DNA of 64,000 bases from JALNZF01 sp964447405 (GTDB lineage Bacteria > Nitrospirota > UBA9217), in the NCBI GenBank assembly GCA_964447405.1, contig CAYUSP010000003.1:696032-760031 (forward strand), in the 5' to 3' direction. Below are positions 50,761 through 59,614 of this stretch, piece after piece. The position numbers were made by a program, and so were the translations under genes. Below the pieces are notes generated by a model. It was not told the DNA's origin. It worked only from the letters and a program-made list of their open reading frames with translations, and did no database searches. Each line of letters opens with the position of its first letter. Within the stretch, counting starts at the first letter, position 1.

Positions 50761-51927
50761 CTATGAGGCTCTAAGCGCCTCGACGATTTTCATGCGGCTG
50801 GCGCGGAAGGCCGGCAGCACACCGCCCACCAAGCCCATGATCAGCGAGAAGATGAGCGACTGCACGACGATTTCCGGGGTGAGGCTGAAGGAGAATGCCA
50901 GCTCCGAAAAGGTCTGCCAGTTCACGGTCGAGATGGTGAAGAGCTGCAGAAACGACGAAATGAAAATCCCCGCAAGCCCGCCGACGAGGCCCAGCAGAAG
51001 GGACTCCACGAGGAACACGACCATGATGCTCCTCCTTCGAAACCCGAGTGCACGGAGCGTGCCGATCTCGGCGGTGCGGTTGGCCACGGCCGCGTACATG
51101 GTGATCATGGCGCCGATGACTGCGCCGAGGGAGAAGATGATCGTAAGCGTCATTCCCATGATGCTCAGAAAGGTTGCCATCATCTCGGACTGGTCGCTGT
51201 AGAATTGCTTTTCGCGTTTCGCTTCCAGAGTAAGACGCGGGTCCGTTTCGATCCGTTCCTTCAATGTTGGAAAGGCCGAGGCATCCCTCAACCGGAAGAG
51301 CACTGATGAGTACACCGGTCTGCGAAATGCCTGCATAAGCTGGTCCGAGTCCCCCCAGATCTCGGAGCTGAAGCCCGTGGTGCCCGCGTCAAAGGTCCCG
51401 ACCACGGTCCAGTCGCGCATGCCGAACCGAAGCGTCTCGCCGATACCGCCGCCCTTGAAACGCTTTGCCACGCTCTGGCCCGCGATCACCTCCAAGGATC
51501 CCGGCCTGGGCATATGCCCGTCAACCAGTTTCACCTGCGGCCGCAGCGCGAGCGATGCATCGGTGATGCCGCGGATAACCACATTCGACGGCTTGTCCGT
51601 GCCCCGCTTGGGCAGGGAAATGAGCACCACGATCTCCTTGGCCAGGAGCTGCCTGCCGTCAATGCCAACGGCGATCTCGGGCTGGGACTCGACCACAGCG
51701 GCCTGGCTGCGGTCCACGCCGCTCTGGACCTCGGTCTGCGAAGCCTTGCGGATCACGACCACATTGTCCAACGATCCGGTCTGGACCAGCGTCTGCCTGA
51801 GCCCGGTCGCCAGCATCAAGGTTGCGGCAAACACGAAGACCACAAGCGCCATGCCCGAAGCGGTCAGCACCGTGGTGAGACGGCGGGTCCAGAGGTTCCG
51901 GAAGCTGTAGGAGAAAGGAATGGCCAT
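50761..51927 (-). CDS. ABC transporter permease, MacB/FtsX type
   Basis: 388 residues. An N-terminal helix, a large periplasmic MacB_PCD domain (about 40-235) and three C-terminal helices (about 265-290, 315-345, 350-375) form the FtsX layout. The LRALGFRRRSI coupling motif and the GLVGGVLPAFRASRMKIVEALRAS ending are typical. It is separated from the other permease of the system by a 238-base gap that contains a perfect 15-bp inverted repeat. The two permeases probably form a heterodimer. Confidence 0.9.
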   Translation of the reverse strand: MAIPFSYSFRNLWTRRLTTVLTASGMALVVFVFAATLMLATGLRQTLVQTGSLDNVVVIRKASQTEVQSGVDRSQAAVVESQPEIAVGIDGRQLLAKEIVVLISLPKRGTDKPSNVVIRGITDASLALRPQVKLVDGHMPRPGSLEVIAGQSVAKRFKGGGIGETLRFGMRDWTVVGTFDAGTTGFSSEIWGDSDQLMQAFRRPVYSSVLFRLRDASAFPTLKERIETDPRLTLEAKREKQFYSDQSEMMATFLSIMGMTLTIIFSLGAVIGAMITMYAAVANRTAEIGTLRALGFRRRSIMVVFLVESLLLGLVGGLAGIFISSFLQLFTISTVNWQTFSELAFSFSLTPEIVVQSLIFSLIMGLVGGVLPAFRASRMKIVEALRAS

Positions 51928-51955
51928 AGTTAGCGTATGAGACTAAAGATTAAAA

Positions 51956-52155
51956 AATCTTTGACACGGAAGGAGCGGATGAAAAGCGGATATTGGCAGA
52001 TAACGCCTAAATAGGTCCGTATCCCTCAGTGTTAAGCACGTCATTCTTTTAATGTTAACAGCTTCGTTCTAGAAGCGAGGATGAACCTCGGATTGCGATT
52101 GTTAAAATCCGCCCTTATCCGGATTTCTGATCCGCCGTGATCCGTGTCAAAGATT
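51956..52155. repeat. Perfect 15-bp inverted repeat between the two ABC permease genes
   Basis: AATCTTTGACACGGA (51956-51970) is exactly complementary to 52141-52155, 170 bases apart; inner bases (GCGGAT / ATCCGC) extend the match imperfectly. No ORF lies inside. The repeat occupies most of the gap inside a presumed operon. Confidence 0.8.
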
Positions 52156-52165
52156 CGACCGTGTC

Positions 52166-53323
52166 TTACACTATTCTCCTCAATCCGTCAGCGATCCTGA
52201 TCGTTGCGCCGCGCCAGGTCGGGAAGACTCCTGCCACAGCACCGACGATAAATGCTGCAAGGAAATCAAGATAGATGGTCTCCGGTGTGAGACGGAACAC
52301 AGGGAAGAACGCGCCCAGTTTTTGGCCGATCCACTCTGCCGCCGGGAAACTGAGCGCCACGCCCACTACCCCGCCGGCCATGGCAATAACCAGCGACTCG
52401 CCGAAGACCACGCCTGCAACATGCCAGCCGCCGAAGCCCAGGGTCTTCAGGGTGGCGTATTCGGCAATGCGTTCCCGGGCTGTCATGGCCATGGTGTTCG
52501 CCGCGACGACCATGATGATCACGATGACCACATAGGAGACCAGCCGGATAGCGACCACGATGGCCTCGGTCATGGACACAAAGCTCATCTGGAACGACCG
52601 TTCCGTCTCGGTTAGCGTCTCGGCAAGTGAGTTCTTGAACATGCCATCTACATAAAGCGATACTTCAGCAGCCAGGTCCGGGCTGGTTAGCCCCAGAACA
52701 TAGAATCCGACCTGGTCCGCCCGCTGCGGCGCGGTTTTCCGAACCGACTCGTTTAGATAGTCCCAGTGAAAGAAGAATTGCGAGGTGTCGGTGATGCGTT
52801 CCGCACCCCGGTAAATGCCGCGCACCACGAACTCCCACTGGCCGGGAAAGATGGTGCCGCGCAGGGTCACGATGTCCCCGCCCTTCCAGCCGAAGCGCTC
52901 TGCCGTGCTCTTGCCCACGACGCAGCCTTTTCGGTCTACAAGGAAGGCCTTCCTTTCCTCGGCAGTGAGCACGTATTCCGGGTAAAGATCCAGGTAGGTC
53001 TTCGGCTCCACCGCAAAATTAGGGAAGAAGTTCTTCTCGTCGATATAGACCCCGCCGAACCAATTCCCCGAGGAAACCGTAGTAACGCCGGGAACCTGGC
53101 GGATCTTTTCCAGATATGAGGCAGGCAGGAGGAAAATCAGGGAGATGGCGTTCCTCGTCACGAGACGGGAGGCGGAGGAGGATTCCACGCCAAGGTACCA
53201 CGCGGCAACAAGGGTTCGCAGGAGCCCGAAGGCCAGCACGGCAATGGCGACGCCGACAATGGTAAGCGTTGACCTGAGCTTGTGGCGGAAGGCGTTCCGG
53301 ATGATGAGCTTAAGCACGAACAT
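52166..53323 (-). CDS. ABC transporter permease, FtsX type
   Basis: 385 residues with the same layout as the permease at 50761-51927: helix 1 (about 18-40), a periplasmic domain and three C-terminal helices with YATLKTLGFGGWHVAGVVFGESL as the coupling region. It ends GVFPTWRGATIRIADGLRRIV. It overlaps the ATPase gene by 14 bases. The two permeases are diverged paralogues. Confidence 0.9.
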   Translation of the reverse strand: MFVLKLIIRNAFRHKLRSTLTIVGVAIAVLAFGLLRTLVAAWYLGVESSSASRLVTRNAISLIFLLPASYLEKIRQVPGVTTVSSGNWFGGVYIDEKNFFPNFAVEPKTYLDLYPEYVLTAEERKAFLVDRKGCVVGKSTAERFGWKGGDIVTLRGTIFPGQWEFVVRGIYRGAERITDTSQFFFHWDYLNESVRKTAPQRADQVGFYVLGLTSPDLAAEVSLYVDGMFKNSLAETLTETERSFQMSFVSMTEAIVVAIRLVSYVVIVIIMVVAANTMAMTARERIAEYATLKTLGFGGWHVAGVVFGESLVIAMAGGVVGVALSFPAAEWIGQKLGAFFPVFRLTPETIYLDFLAAFIVGAVAGVFPTWRGATIRIADGLRRIV

Positions 53324-54005
53324 CGTTCATCACGCCCTTCTCAAGGTGCCGGACCAGATGGGCCTTTTCCGCGGCCCGGGGATCATGGGTCACCATGATG
53401 ATTGTTTTGTTGAACTCCTTGTTGAGGCGAGTCATGAGTCCGAGCACATCCTCTGCCGAGACGCGATCCAGGTCTCCCGTGGGTTCGTCGGCAACAAGGA
53501 TCGTCGGGTCCGTGACCACGGCGCGGGCGATCGCCACTCGCTGCTGCTGTCCGCCCGAGAGCTGGGAGGGGTAATGGTCCATGCGGTCCTGGAGGTTCAC
53601 GACTGCAAGAGCCATCTCCACATGTTCGCGCCGCTCCTTCCGGGTAAGCCGGGTCAGCAGAAGCGGCAGTTCCACGTTCTCATAGGCGGTGAGCACCGGC
53701 ATGAGGTTGTAGAACTGGAAGATGAAGCCGACATTGATGGCGCGCCACCCGGCAAGGTCTGTTTCGGAAAGGGTCGAAATGTCCACGCCGCCGATGATGA
53801 CCGAACCGCTGTCCGCCTTGTCGATGCCCGCAAGGATGTTCAGGAGAGTGCTCTTGCCGGATCCGGATGGCCCCATGAGCGCCAGGAATTCACCGTCGCA
53901 GATCTCGAACGTGATGTTCTCGAGCACGGGTACCGTCTGGGACCCACGCTGGTAGGATTTATTGAGGTCCTTGACAGTGACGATGTTTTGGGGGCAGCGG
54001 TCCAC
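53310..54005 (-). CDS. ABC transporter ATP-binding protein, LolD/MacB type
   Basis: 231 residues from a GTG at 54005 that shares one base with the preceding stop. Walker A GPSGSGKSTLL, Q-loop FQFYNLMPVLTAYEN, signature LSGGQQQRVAIARAV, Walker B ILVADEPTGDLD and the H-loop MVTHDPR are complete. It energises the two FtsX-type permeases. The set lacks a LolA/LolB partner, and the adaptor gene upstream favours MacAB-type export. Confidence 0.95.
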   Translation of the reverse strand: MDRCPQNIVTVKDLNKSYQRGSQTVPVLENITFEICDGEFLALMGPSGSGKSTLLNILAGIDKADSGSVIIGGVDISTLSETDLAGWRAINVGFIFQFYNLMPVLTAYENVELPLLLTRLTRKERREHVEMALAVVNLQDRMDHYPSQLSGGQQQRVAIARAVVTDPTILVADEPTGDLDRVSAEDVLGLMTRLNKEFNKTIIMVTHDPRAAEKAHLVRHLEKGVMNDVRA

Positions 54006-55174
54006 TATTTTTCTTTCCGCGTGACAGTCGAACCGTTCTTGAGCTTTTTCGGGGGATTCAGCACGACCTTGTCGCCCGGCATCAGGCCGCTGGCAACTTC
54101 GATTCCGTCGCCAATCTTTCCGCCGAGCGTTACCGTCGTCTCTTTGGCCTTGTCATCCTTTACCACGAACACAAGCTGCCGCCCGTTCCGGGAAACGAGG
54201 GCTGCCGGGTTCACCGCGGTCTTGGGCGCCTCCTCATTGCCAATAACAGCGCGTTCGAGGAAGGCTACGCGGGCGCTCATCTCGGGTAGGACGCGCGGAT
54301 CGACCTCCAGGAAGCGCACCTTGACCATAATCGATGCCTTGCTCCGATCGGCGGTCGGAACGATCATATGCACAACGCCGCGGAAGCGGTTGTCCGGCAG
54401 GGCATCGAGCTGGATCTCGCAAGGCTGGTCTTTCTTCACCTTGGAAAGGTTCGATTCTGAAACATCCACCTCGACCTGGAGCGAGGTCATATCCGCGATG
54501 GTCACGACCGAAGCCTTGGCATTTGCCGCGGCTCCCAGGGGCGTAACGATGTCGCCCACATCGGCGTTCTTTGTCAGCACAACAGCGTCAAATGGCGCCC
54601 GGATCAAGGTATACTCAACGGCGACCTGCGCCGACCGGAGAGCCGCCTCCGCGCCAGCCACCGCGGCCTGAGACCGTTTCAGGCGCGTATCAGCAACTTC
54701 AAGCTCGGACTGCGCCACATATCCCTTTTCCCGCAGTTCCTTCATGCGGCCGAAGTGCTGCTGCGCGTCGGCCAATTCGGCTTTTGCGCTGCTCACGCCC
54801 GCAACAGCCTGATCGCTTGCTGCCAGCACATCCTTGTTCTCCAGCCGGGCAATGACCGCTCCTGCACGGACCTTGCTCCCCTCCTCCACGCCGAGCCATT
54901 CCATGCGGCCAGTAGTCTTGGATGCCACGGCAGCCTTACGCTGGGCTACGATATATCCACTTGCGTTCAGAAGGGTGAAAGATTGGGAAGGGAAGACGCG
55001 GGAAACAACCGAGGTCTCAACTTCAAGAGTCGGGTTGCCTGCGATCACTACAACAGCGGACACGGCAACGGCGGCACCCAGAGCGATCAGGCCCCACCGC
55101 GGGATCTTCTGTTTTCGCTGGAAGTTCGCACCGGATTTATCAAGCTTGAGTTTTGACAAGTCGGTGTTCGTCAC
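54005..55174 (-). CDS. Periplasmic adaptor (MacA/HlyD membrane-fusion protein)
   Basis: 389 residues. A membrane anchor (about 27-46) precedes a lipoyl/barrel-sandwich domain (GRMEWLGVEEGSKVRAGAVIARLE), a helical hairpin (about 105-165), the second lipoyl half (YTLIRAPFDAVVLTKNADVGDIVTP) and beta-barrel domains. This is the first gene of a four-gene exporter. It would bridge the inner-membrane pump and an outer-membrane channel not encoded here. The substrate is unknown. Confidence 0.93.
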   Translation of the reverse strand: MTNTDLSKLKLDKSGANFQRKQKIPRWGLIALGAAVAVSAVVVIAGNPTLEVETSVVSRVFPSQSFTLLNASGYIVAQRKAAVASKTTGRMEWLGVEEGSKVRAGAVIARLENKDVLAASDQAVAGVSSAKAELADAQQHFGRMKELREKGYVAQSELEVADTRLKRSQAAVAGAEAALRSAQVAVEYTLIRAPFDAVVLTKNADVGDIVTPLGAAANAKASVVTIADMTSLQVEVDVSESNLSKVKKDQPCEIQLDALPDNRFRGVVHMIVPTADRSKASIMVKVRFLEVDPRVLPEMSARVAFLERAVIGNEEAPKTAVNPAALVSRNGRQLVFVVKDDKAKETTVTLGGKIGDGIEVASGLMPGDKVVLNPPKKLKNGSTVTRKEK

Positions 55175-55299
55175 GCGTGCTCCCTCGCTGTGCGATCGAC
55201 TATCATATGCCCCTCATGCCCGTACGCGCGGATGTTTTCCTGCTTGCAGTACAGGCGATCCCACTTGCGGACTGAGGAATGCGATCACAGGATATGCTG

Positions 55300-55503
55300 C
55301 TAGCCGCGGACCCGCTTGATCGTACCGTTATTGAGGAGCTGGTGAAACTGGGAAAGCAGTGCTTCTTCTTCCTTGTCGATGTGGCCGTCTTTATTCGCGT
55401 GCTCCATGATCTGGTTATATTCGTCAGGAGTGATCTCGAGATCACTGATGGCATGATTAATAAGCTCCTTCAGCCCGGTCGCGGATTTGCTCGGTTTTTC
55501 CAT
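55300..55503 (-). CDS. Small acidic protein with EF-hand-like motif
   Basis: 67 residues, pI acidic. The middle reads HANKDGHIDKEE, which follows the EF-hand loop spacing (Asp5-Gly6, Ile8, Asp9, Glu12) except that position 1 is His, so calcium binding is doubtful. Flanking segments are helical. A good GGGAGAAC site lies upstream. I do not recognise the family. Confidence 0.6.
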   Translation of the reverse strand: MEKPSKSATGLKELINHAISDLEITPDEYNQIMEHANKDGHIDKEEEALLSQFHQLLNNGTIKRVRG

Positions 55504-55662
55504 GGTTGTTCTCCCTTTTGCATGTGGATTTGTTGTTGAGTTGTCGTAGTATACCGATGAGCCCCGTTCCTGTCAACATCACGCTAACGTTCGGGAAATT
55601 GCTGCAGTTGCTTGACATGGTCTGATTCATTTGCCACGGAAATGATACACGAATTTAATTCG

Positions 55663-56391
55663 TTATCGATTTTCCGTTCCTTTGCCGGTATACGCAGCAT
55701 AATGCAGGTCGGTCGTGTTCTTATAGCCGCGATAGAACTTTTTTGCTATGACATTCAAGAGCGGGTCGGTCAGGCCGTTTAAAAAAGCGTAATCAACATT
55801 GTCGGCGATGTGGTGTCGCGCGTGGTGTCGTTTGGACAGAAAAACGCCGCTCCTGTTTATCACCCGAGTAATCCCTGAATCCGGAACGTGGCAGCAGTAA
55901 TGAGTAACCTCCGCAAAAGAGGATACTATCCCTATATACGCCAGGGTCCAGGAAAGAAAAGGAGGGAGAATTGCGCTCTCGATCAATAAGGCTGCTGCCA
56001 GGAGATATCCCACAAGCCAGATCTTTGATCCTGATTCATTGAAGTAAACTACCGGAAGGGTTTTTTCTTTATACAGCGGGGTTCTATGGTGCAAATGGAA
56101 GGCGGCGATCAACGGCCCAACCGGAGAATCGTAGTTGCCATTATTGTCCATGTACATATGGACCAGGCCGTTGAGGAAGTCAGCTGCCAGATAGGCCGTG
56201 AAAAACGAGAGAACCTGCAATGGCGCTCCCAGGGAAAGAGGAAGAACCAGATACAGAACTAAAAGCTGCAACGAGACAACGAGGATGGACACTACTTTGC
56301 CGATCCCGGTATAAATGCTTTTTTGTTCATATAATTCCATGGCAGCATTAAACTGTTGCTGTTTAAGGGTCAGTACCTGGTCGTCTATCAT
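55663..56391 (-). CDS. CarF/Kua (TMEM189)-type lipid desaturase
   Basis: 242 residues from ATG 56391, which has AAAGGG upstream; a TTG at 56433 would add 14. Four hydrophobic segments are visible. The histidine motifs follow the lipid-desaturase domain order: FLNGLVHMYMDN, AFHLHHRTP, FAEVTHYCCH and KRHHARHH, then NVDYAFLNGLTDPLLN. CarF and human PEDS1 in this family introduce the vinyl-ether bond of plasmalogens using oxygen; plant Kua members desaturate other lipids. Plasmalogen synthesis is therefore a possibility but not shown. No ether-lipid gene is adjacent. Confidence 0.8.
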   Translation of the reverse strand: MIDDQVLTLKQQQFNAAMELYEQKSIYTGIGKVVSILVVSLQLLVLYLVLPLSLGAPLQVLSFFTAYLAADFLNGLVHMYMDNNGNYDSPVGPLIAAFHLHHRTPLYKEKTLPVVYFNESGSKIWLVGYLLAAALLIESAILPPFLSWTLAYIGIVSSFAEVTHYCCHVPDSGITRVINRSGVFLSKRHHARHHIADNVDYAFLNGLTDPLLNVIAKKFYRGYKNTTDLHYAAYTGKGTENR

Positions 56392-56444
56392 GGCAAGCCC
56401 TTTCATGATCGCATCACGTGATACTCGTGTCAATGCATGTTACC

Positions 56445-57419
56445 CTAGTCCATCGGGTATTGCTGAAAGAATTGCCATATGATCTGCGTTGCATCAAAGC
56501 CTTTCAGCGGATGATCTTCCGGAAGCGCTTTCATAAAGGGCCCTCCGGGCCACTCGTGTCCCCAGTTGAACACGCGGACGGTCCGCACCTCGTTCCCGTT
56601 GTTGGCATCTTTCCATGATTCTTCTACAACCATCCCGTTAAACGCGTCCTTCCAAACCGGGCCTGCAGCAGACTTGTTGGAAGCGATCCAGAAATCCTTT
56701 GCATGGGAAACCGGCCGATACTCCCGAGCGCTTTTGCGGTCGAGGGGTTTCCCCCCTTCATAGGGGACCGTCTTGTCCGCATCCCCATGCATGATCAGGA
56801 ACGGGACCGGACGCTCCGGTGCCGGCAGAGGCCACTCCAATGCGTCCTGCGACACCCTGCTGTTGATGGCGCCGGCAACCGAGGCTGCAGCTGCCAGCAA
56901 GGATGATCGTTCCGCTGCAAACCGGTAGGTCATCATGCCCCCATTCGAAAAACCCATCATGTAGATACGGCGCTTGTCGATAGCGTACTGTTTGCCAATC
57001 CCCTTGATGGCAGCCTCTATGAAGGCCACATCGTTCCAATTATCTTCAACAGCTTTGCCGCAGCAATGCCCTGCGTTCCAGTGCTGCAAAAATCCCAGGA
57101 TGCCTATGCCCTCGGGGTACATCACGATGAAGCCATCGCGATCAGCGAGCTGACTCCATCCCGACCATTTCTCCATTTCCCGTGCAGTGCTGAACGCGCC
57201 GTGCAGAACCACGACGAGAGGATAGGAACGGGAACTAGTGTACCCCGGGGGAATATGCAGCAAATAGCGACGATCATTGTTACCTGTCCGCAGAGAGAGA
57301 TCATCCCCGAATGTACCGGGATCCATAGTTACGCTCCTGGTTCCTGGATAAGCGCAACCAATAAGCACGCAGATAAGCAAAATCCAGATCTGCTGGTAAT
57401 GACTGAACAGAGAGGTCAT
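56445..57419 (-). CDS. Lipoprotein esterase, PHB-depolymerase/feruloyl-esterase (LpqC) family
   Basis: 324 residues. The lipobox LIGC (Cys22) ends the signal peptide. The alpha/beta hydrolase has LVVVLHGAFSTA (oxyanion), the serine elbow MGFSNGGMM and an LIMHGDADKTVPY acid-residue segment, followed by HEWPGG with the catalytic His. Members cleave esters of polyhydroxybutyrate oligomers or feruloylated polysaccharides. It is expected on the periplasmic face of a membrane. Its start overlaps the dCTP deaminase gene by 4 bases. Confidence 0.86.
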   Translation of the reverse strand: MTSLFSHYQQIWILLICVLIGCAYPGTRSVTMDPGTFGDDLSLRTGNNDRRYLLHIPPGYTSSRSYPLVVVLHGAFSTAREMEKWSGWSQLADRDGFIVMYPEGIGILGFLQHWNAGHCCGKAVEDNWNDVAFIEAAIKGIGKQYAIDKRRIYMMGFSNGGMMTYRFAAERSSLLAAAASVAGAINSRVSQDALEWPLPAPERPVPFLIMHGDADKTVPYEGGKPLDRKSAREYRPVSHAKDFWIASNKSAAGPVWKDAFNGMVVEESWKDANNGNEVRTVRVFNWGHEWPGGPFMKALPEDHPLKGFDATQIIWQFFQQYPMD

Positions 57420-57934
57420 GGTTTGACTTGCTTTACAAATCTCCCCTTATACGTGGCGCGGCCGTCGCATTTTTCGAAGATGAACTGGCAGATCCTGGTG
57501 CCGGGATACAGAGCCAGCGGCGCATAGCCCAGGTTCACGATCTCCAGGACCTGATGGTTGGAGATGCCGGGATGCATGAAACCGGCGGTCACGTGGACTG
57601 CAAGGCCGAAGCGCGCGAACCTGCTCCGGCCTTCGAGCCGGCCGGAGATGGTATCAGCAAGAGTGATCTTTTCCTTCGTGATGCCCAGGACCATCTCACC
57701 GGGCTTGATCACGATGAAACTGCCATCCTTGACATGGACCGCCTTGGTGATGTCCTGAAAATCAGAATCGTTCTTAACGTGATACACTTTTGATTTTTTC
57801 TTGAAGATCCTGAAATCATTTCCGAGCGTAAGGTCGATGGAACCCGGCCCGATCTGCGTTTTGTCGAGCGGCTCGATCTTGATCAATTCACTTTTTAATG
57901 CTTTCGCGATTTCCTTGCCGATCAGCACACTCAT
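57416..57934 (-). CDS. dcd: dCTP deaminase
   Basis: 172 residues. The conserved GRLEGRSRFARFGLAVHVTAG motif (with the catalytic Glu and Arg/Ser) and HPGISNHQVLEI are present, with the QIGPGSIDLTLG start. It deaminates dCTP to dUTP, or to dUMP in bifunctional members; the motif does not decide between them. The ATG at 57934 has a GGGA site. It precedes the esterase gene with a 4-base overlap. Confidence 0.92.
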   Translation of the reverse strand: MSVLIGKEIAKALKSELIKIEPLDKTQIGPGSIDLTLGNDFRIFKKKSKVYHVKNDSDFQDITKAVHVKDGSFIVIKPGEMVLGITKEKITLADTISGRLEGRSRFARFGLAVHVTAGFMHPGISNHQVLEIVNLGYAPLALYPGTRICQFIFEKCDGRATYKGRFVKQVKP

Positions 57935-57961
57935 GATATCCCAGCCTTTCCACTATTTATT

Positions 57962-58714
57962 TTATACTGATATCGGTCGGATATCATGCACATCTATCTT
58001 CACCAGCACCGGTCCCGGTATGGGCGTGTTGCCCACGAGCAGCGGGAGTGCCCGACGCCGTGTCGGGGCTTTGATCCTGCCGAAGGTCCGATAGTCTTCG
58101 CACAGATGCGCGGCGTGCGCCCATCCGCCAACGACTTCGGCAGTATAATCCAGCCTGCGAAGAAGGAGCTGATCATCAAAATAGAATATCTGCTTTGTGG
58201 AATGCACGGGGACGTCATCGGGGAAAGTGGCCTGGATCCGCGAAAGCCCTGACAATGCGCCCGGCAAGGGATCGAGAATTTCCGTTACGACCCCTTTACG
58301 TGCCAGCAGGAATGGAATGGCAAGGTAACCCCAGGTGGCATAGCCTGCAAAGTAGATGAAGTCCAGGTCGTCCCAGTAAAATAGCCTGCGGAGCCCCTTG
58401 AACGCGTCTCGTGGGTTCTCCCTTCGCGAGAGTACCACGCCGTTGCTGTCAACGATCCGGACCTCTTTGATTCCGATGAGTTCGGCAGTCTGCCCCGGCT
58501 TCGGATAATCCAGAAAAGAAAACCTCGGCTCACGGATCGATGCCCTCATGAGAACCCGCTTCAGAACAGGCCGCTGCTTCGCGGTAAACAGGAAACCGCT
58601 TGCTGATATTTCCGCTTCCAGCGCTTCAAGACTGTTCCAGTACTCCAATCCGCCGTGCACTTCTATAATCTCTTTCACGATCTGTTTCGGGTCCTTCTCG
58701 ATCATCGCGAGCAT
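57962..58714 (-). CDS. Conserved protein of unknown function
   Basis: 250 residues with no signal peptide or membrane helix. The opening is a helix (KDPKQIVKEIIEVHGGLEYWNSLEALE), followed by mostly beta structure (ELIGIKEVRIVDSNGVVLSRRE, FYFDDQLLLRRLDYTAEVVGGWAHAAHL). The pattern (VHGGLEYW..., then a curved sheet, ending in a KIDVHDI strand) loosely resembles LolA/LppX-type lipid-binding folds, but I would not assign it. It is 27 bases upstream of dcd on the same strand. Confidence 0.55.
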   Translation of the reverse strand: MLAMIEKDPKQIVKEIIEVHGGLEYWNSLEALEAEISASGFLFTAKQRPVLKRVLMRASIREPRFSFLDYPKPGQTAELIGIKEVRIVDSNGVVLSRRENPRDAFKGLRRLFYWDDLDFIYFAGYATWGYLAIPFLLARKGVVTEILDPLPGALSGLSRIQATFPDDVPVHSTKQIFYFDDQLLLRRLDYTAEVVGGWAHAAHLCEDYRTFGRIKAPTRRRALPLLVGNTPIPGPVLVKIDVHDIRPISV

Positions 58715-58734
58715 CCCTTCTCTGTACTTCTCGA

Positions 58735-58923
58735 CTACTCATCAATATCAGTGCTCTTTTGGAAAACCTGTGTATTCACGTTGCCGGACGCCGGCCCCCC
58801 GCATTCGGGGATGTAACAGGTAACATCCACATATTCGCACTTTTCCTTGCACGAGGGGCAGATTTCCGGAGGCCTGTCATCGGTTAGTGTATAACCGCAC
58901 TTGTTGCATTTCCATGTCGTCAT
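58735..58923 (-). CDS. Rubredoxin-like protein with extra cysteines
   Basis: 62 residues from ATG 58923, with AGGAG upstream. CNKCG near the start and CPSCK near residue 22 give the Fe-S4 site of rubredoxin or rubrerythrin domains. Further cysteines (CEYVDVTCYIPECGG) follow, which is unusual for rubredoxin and may form a second metal site. It resembles the rubredoxin-like domain of rubrerythrins, so it may move electrons in peroxide or oxygen defence. Convergent or co-directional neighbours give no firm role. Confidence 0.78.
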   Translation of the reverse strand: MTTWKCNKCGYTLTDDRPPEICPSCKEKCEYVDVTCYIPECGGPASGNVNTQVFQKSTDIDE

Positions 58924-58997
58924 GTCAATCTCCTTTTTACAGGCAAACACACTGGTTTCGCACACGCTGTTCGCAGTCAATCCCGCTGACCGAAATG

Positions 58998-59477
58998 TCA
59001 GACGGCCTTTCGCGAAGATCGCGTTTTGGCTTTGGAAATCCCGGAAGGCCGGAGTTTTTTCCGCTGTGTTGTCTTCGGCGCATGCCAATTGTACGGGATG
59101 GGCTGAAGCATGCTCACGCGGTTGCCCTCAGAATCAATGAATGAGACATACGGTCCTACGCCGGGTATCTCCATGGGCTCGCCCAGTACTTTACCCCCCG
59201 CCTTAATCACTTTCTTTATTGATTTCCTGATATCGTCAACAGCAATAACGATAGAGGGATACTGCGCGGGCCAATCCGGTTTATTCTGGTAAAAGCCCCC
59301 GTTGATCGCGCCAGGCTTTTTGGGGCCGCTCTCGCCGGTTTCCGTGGTAGTTGCAACAACGTAATTGCCCATCTCCTTGCCAAGCATCTTTGTTTGCCAA
59401 CCGAATGTTGATTTATAAAACTTCGCCATGCGCGTTCGATTGTCGTAGGGCATCTCAAAATGAACGACAGGGTCCAT
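58998..59477 (-). CDS. VOC-family (glyoxalase-fold) protein
   Basis: 159 residues. The fold starts with VVHFEMPYDNRTRMAKFYKSTFGW and has INGGFYQNKP and GPYVSFIDSEGNRVSMLQP, the pattern of vicinal-oxygen-chelate proteins such as YdcF/DUF-type relatives of glyoxalase I. A GGAGG site precedes ATG 59477. The C-terminal 35 residues are basic and low in complexity. The substrate is unknown. Confidence 0.88.
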   Translation of the reverse strand: MDPVVHFEMPYDNRTRMAKFYKSTFGWQTKMLGKEMGNYVVATTTETGESGPKKPGAINGGFYQNKPDWPAQYPSIVIAVDDIRKSIKKVIKAGGKVLGEPMEIPGVGPYVSFIDSEGNRVSMLQPIPYNWHAPKTTQRKKLRPSGISKAKTRSSRKAV

Positions 59478-59562
59478 ATCATATCCTCCTTAAGCACGAG
59501 TTGAGTGCAGCTACTATGCAGCATTATTGTTCCGATGTTCCGGTGATTGTCCCCTTATGCAA

Positions 59563-59593
59563 AAAGGCAGGATCCATCGCGGACCCTGCCTTT
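59563..59593 (-). terminator. Terminator after the 59615-60046 gene
   Basis: AAAGGCAGG (59563-59571) pairs with CCTGCCTTT (59585-59593), a 9-bp stem with a 13-base loop. On the minus strand it is followed by TTTTT, which suits a rho-independent terminator. Confidence 0.8.
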
Positions 59594-59614
59594 GGTGAAT
59601 CATTCCCTTTGGTA

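Noticed and set aside
54005..55174. Considered as part of an RND pump (MexA-like)
   Set aside because: No RND gene is present; the adjoining ATPase and two FtsX-type permeases show an ABC exporter.
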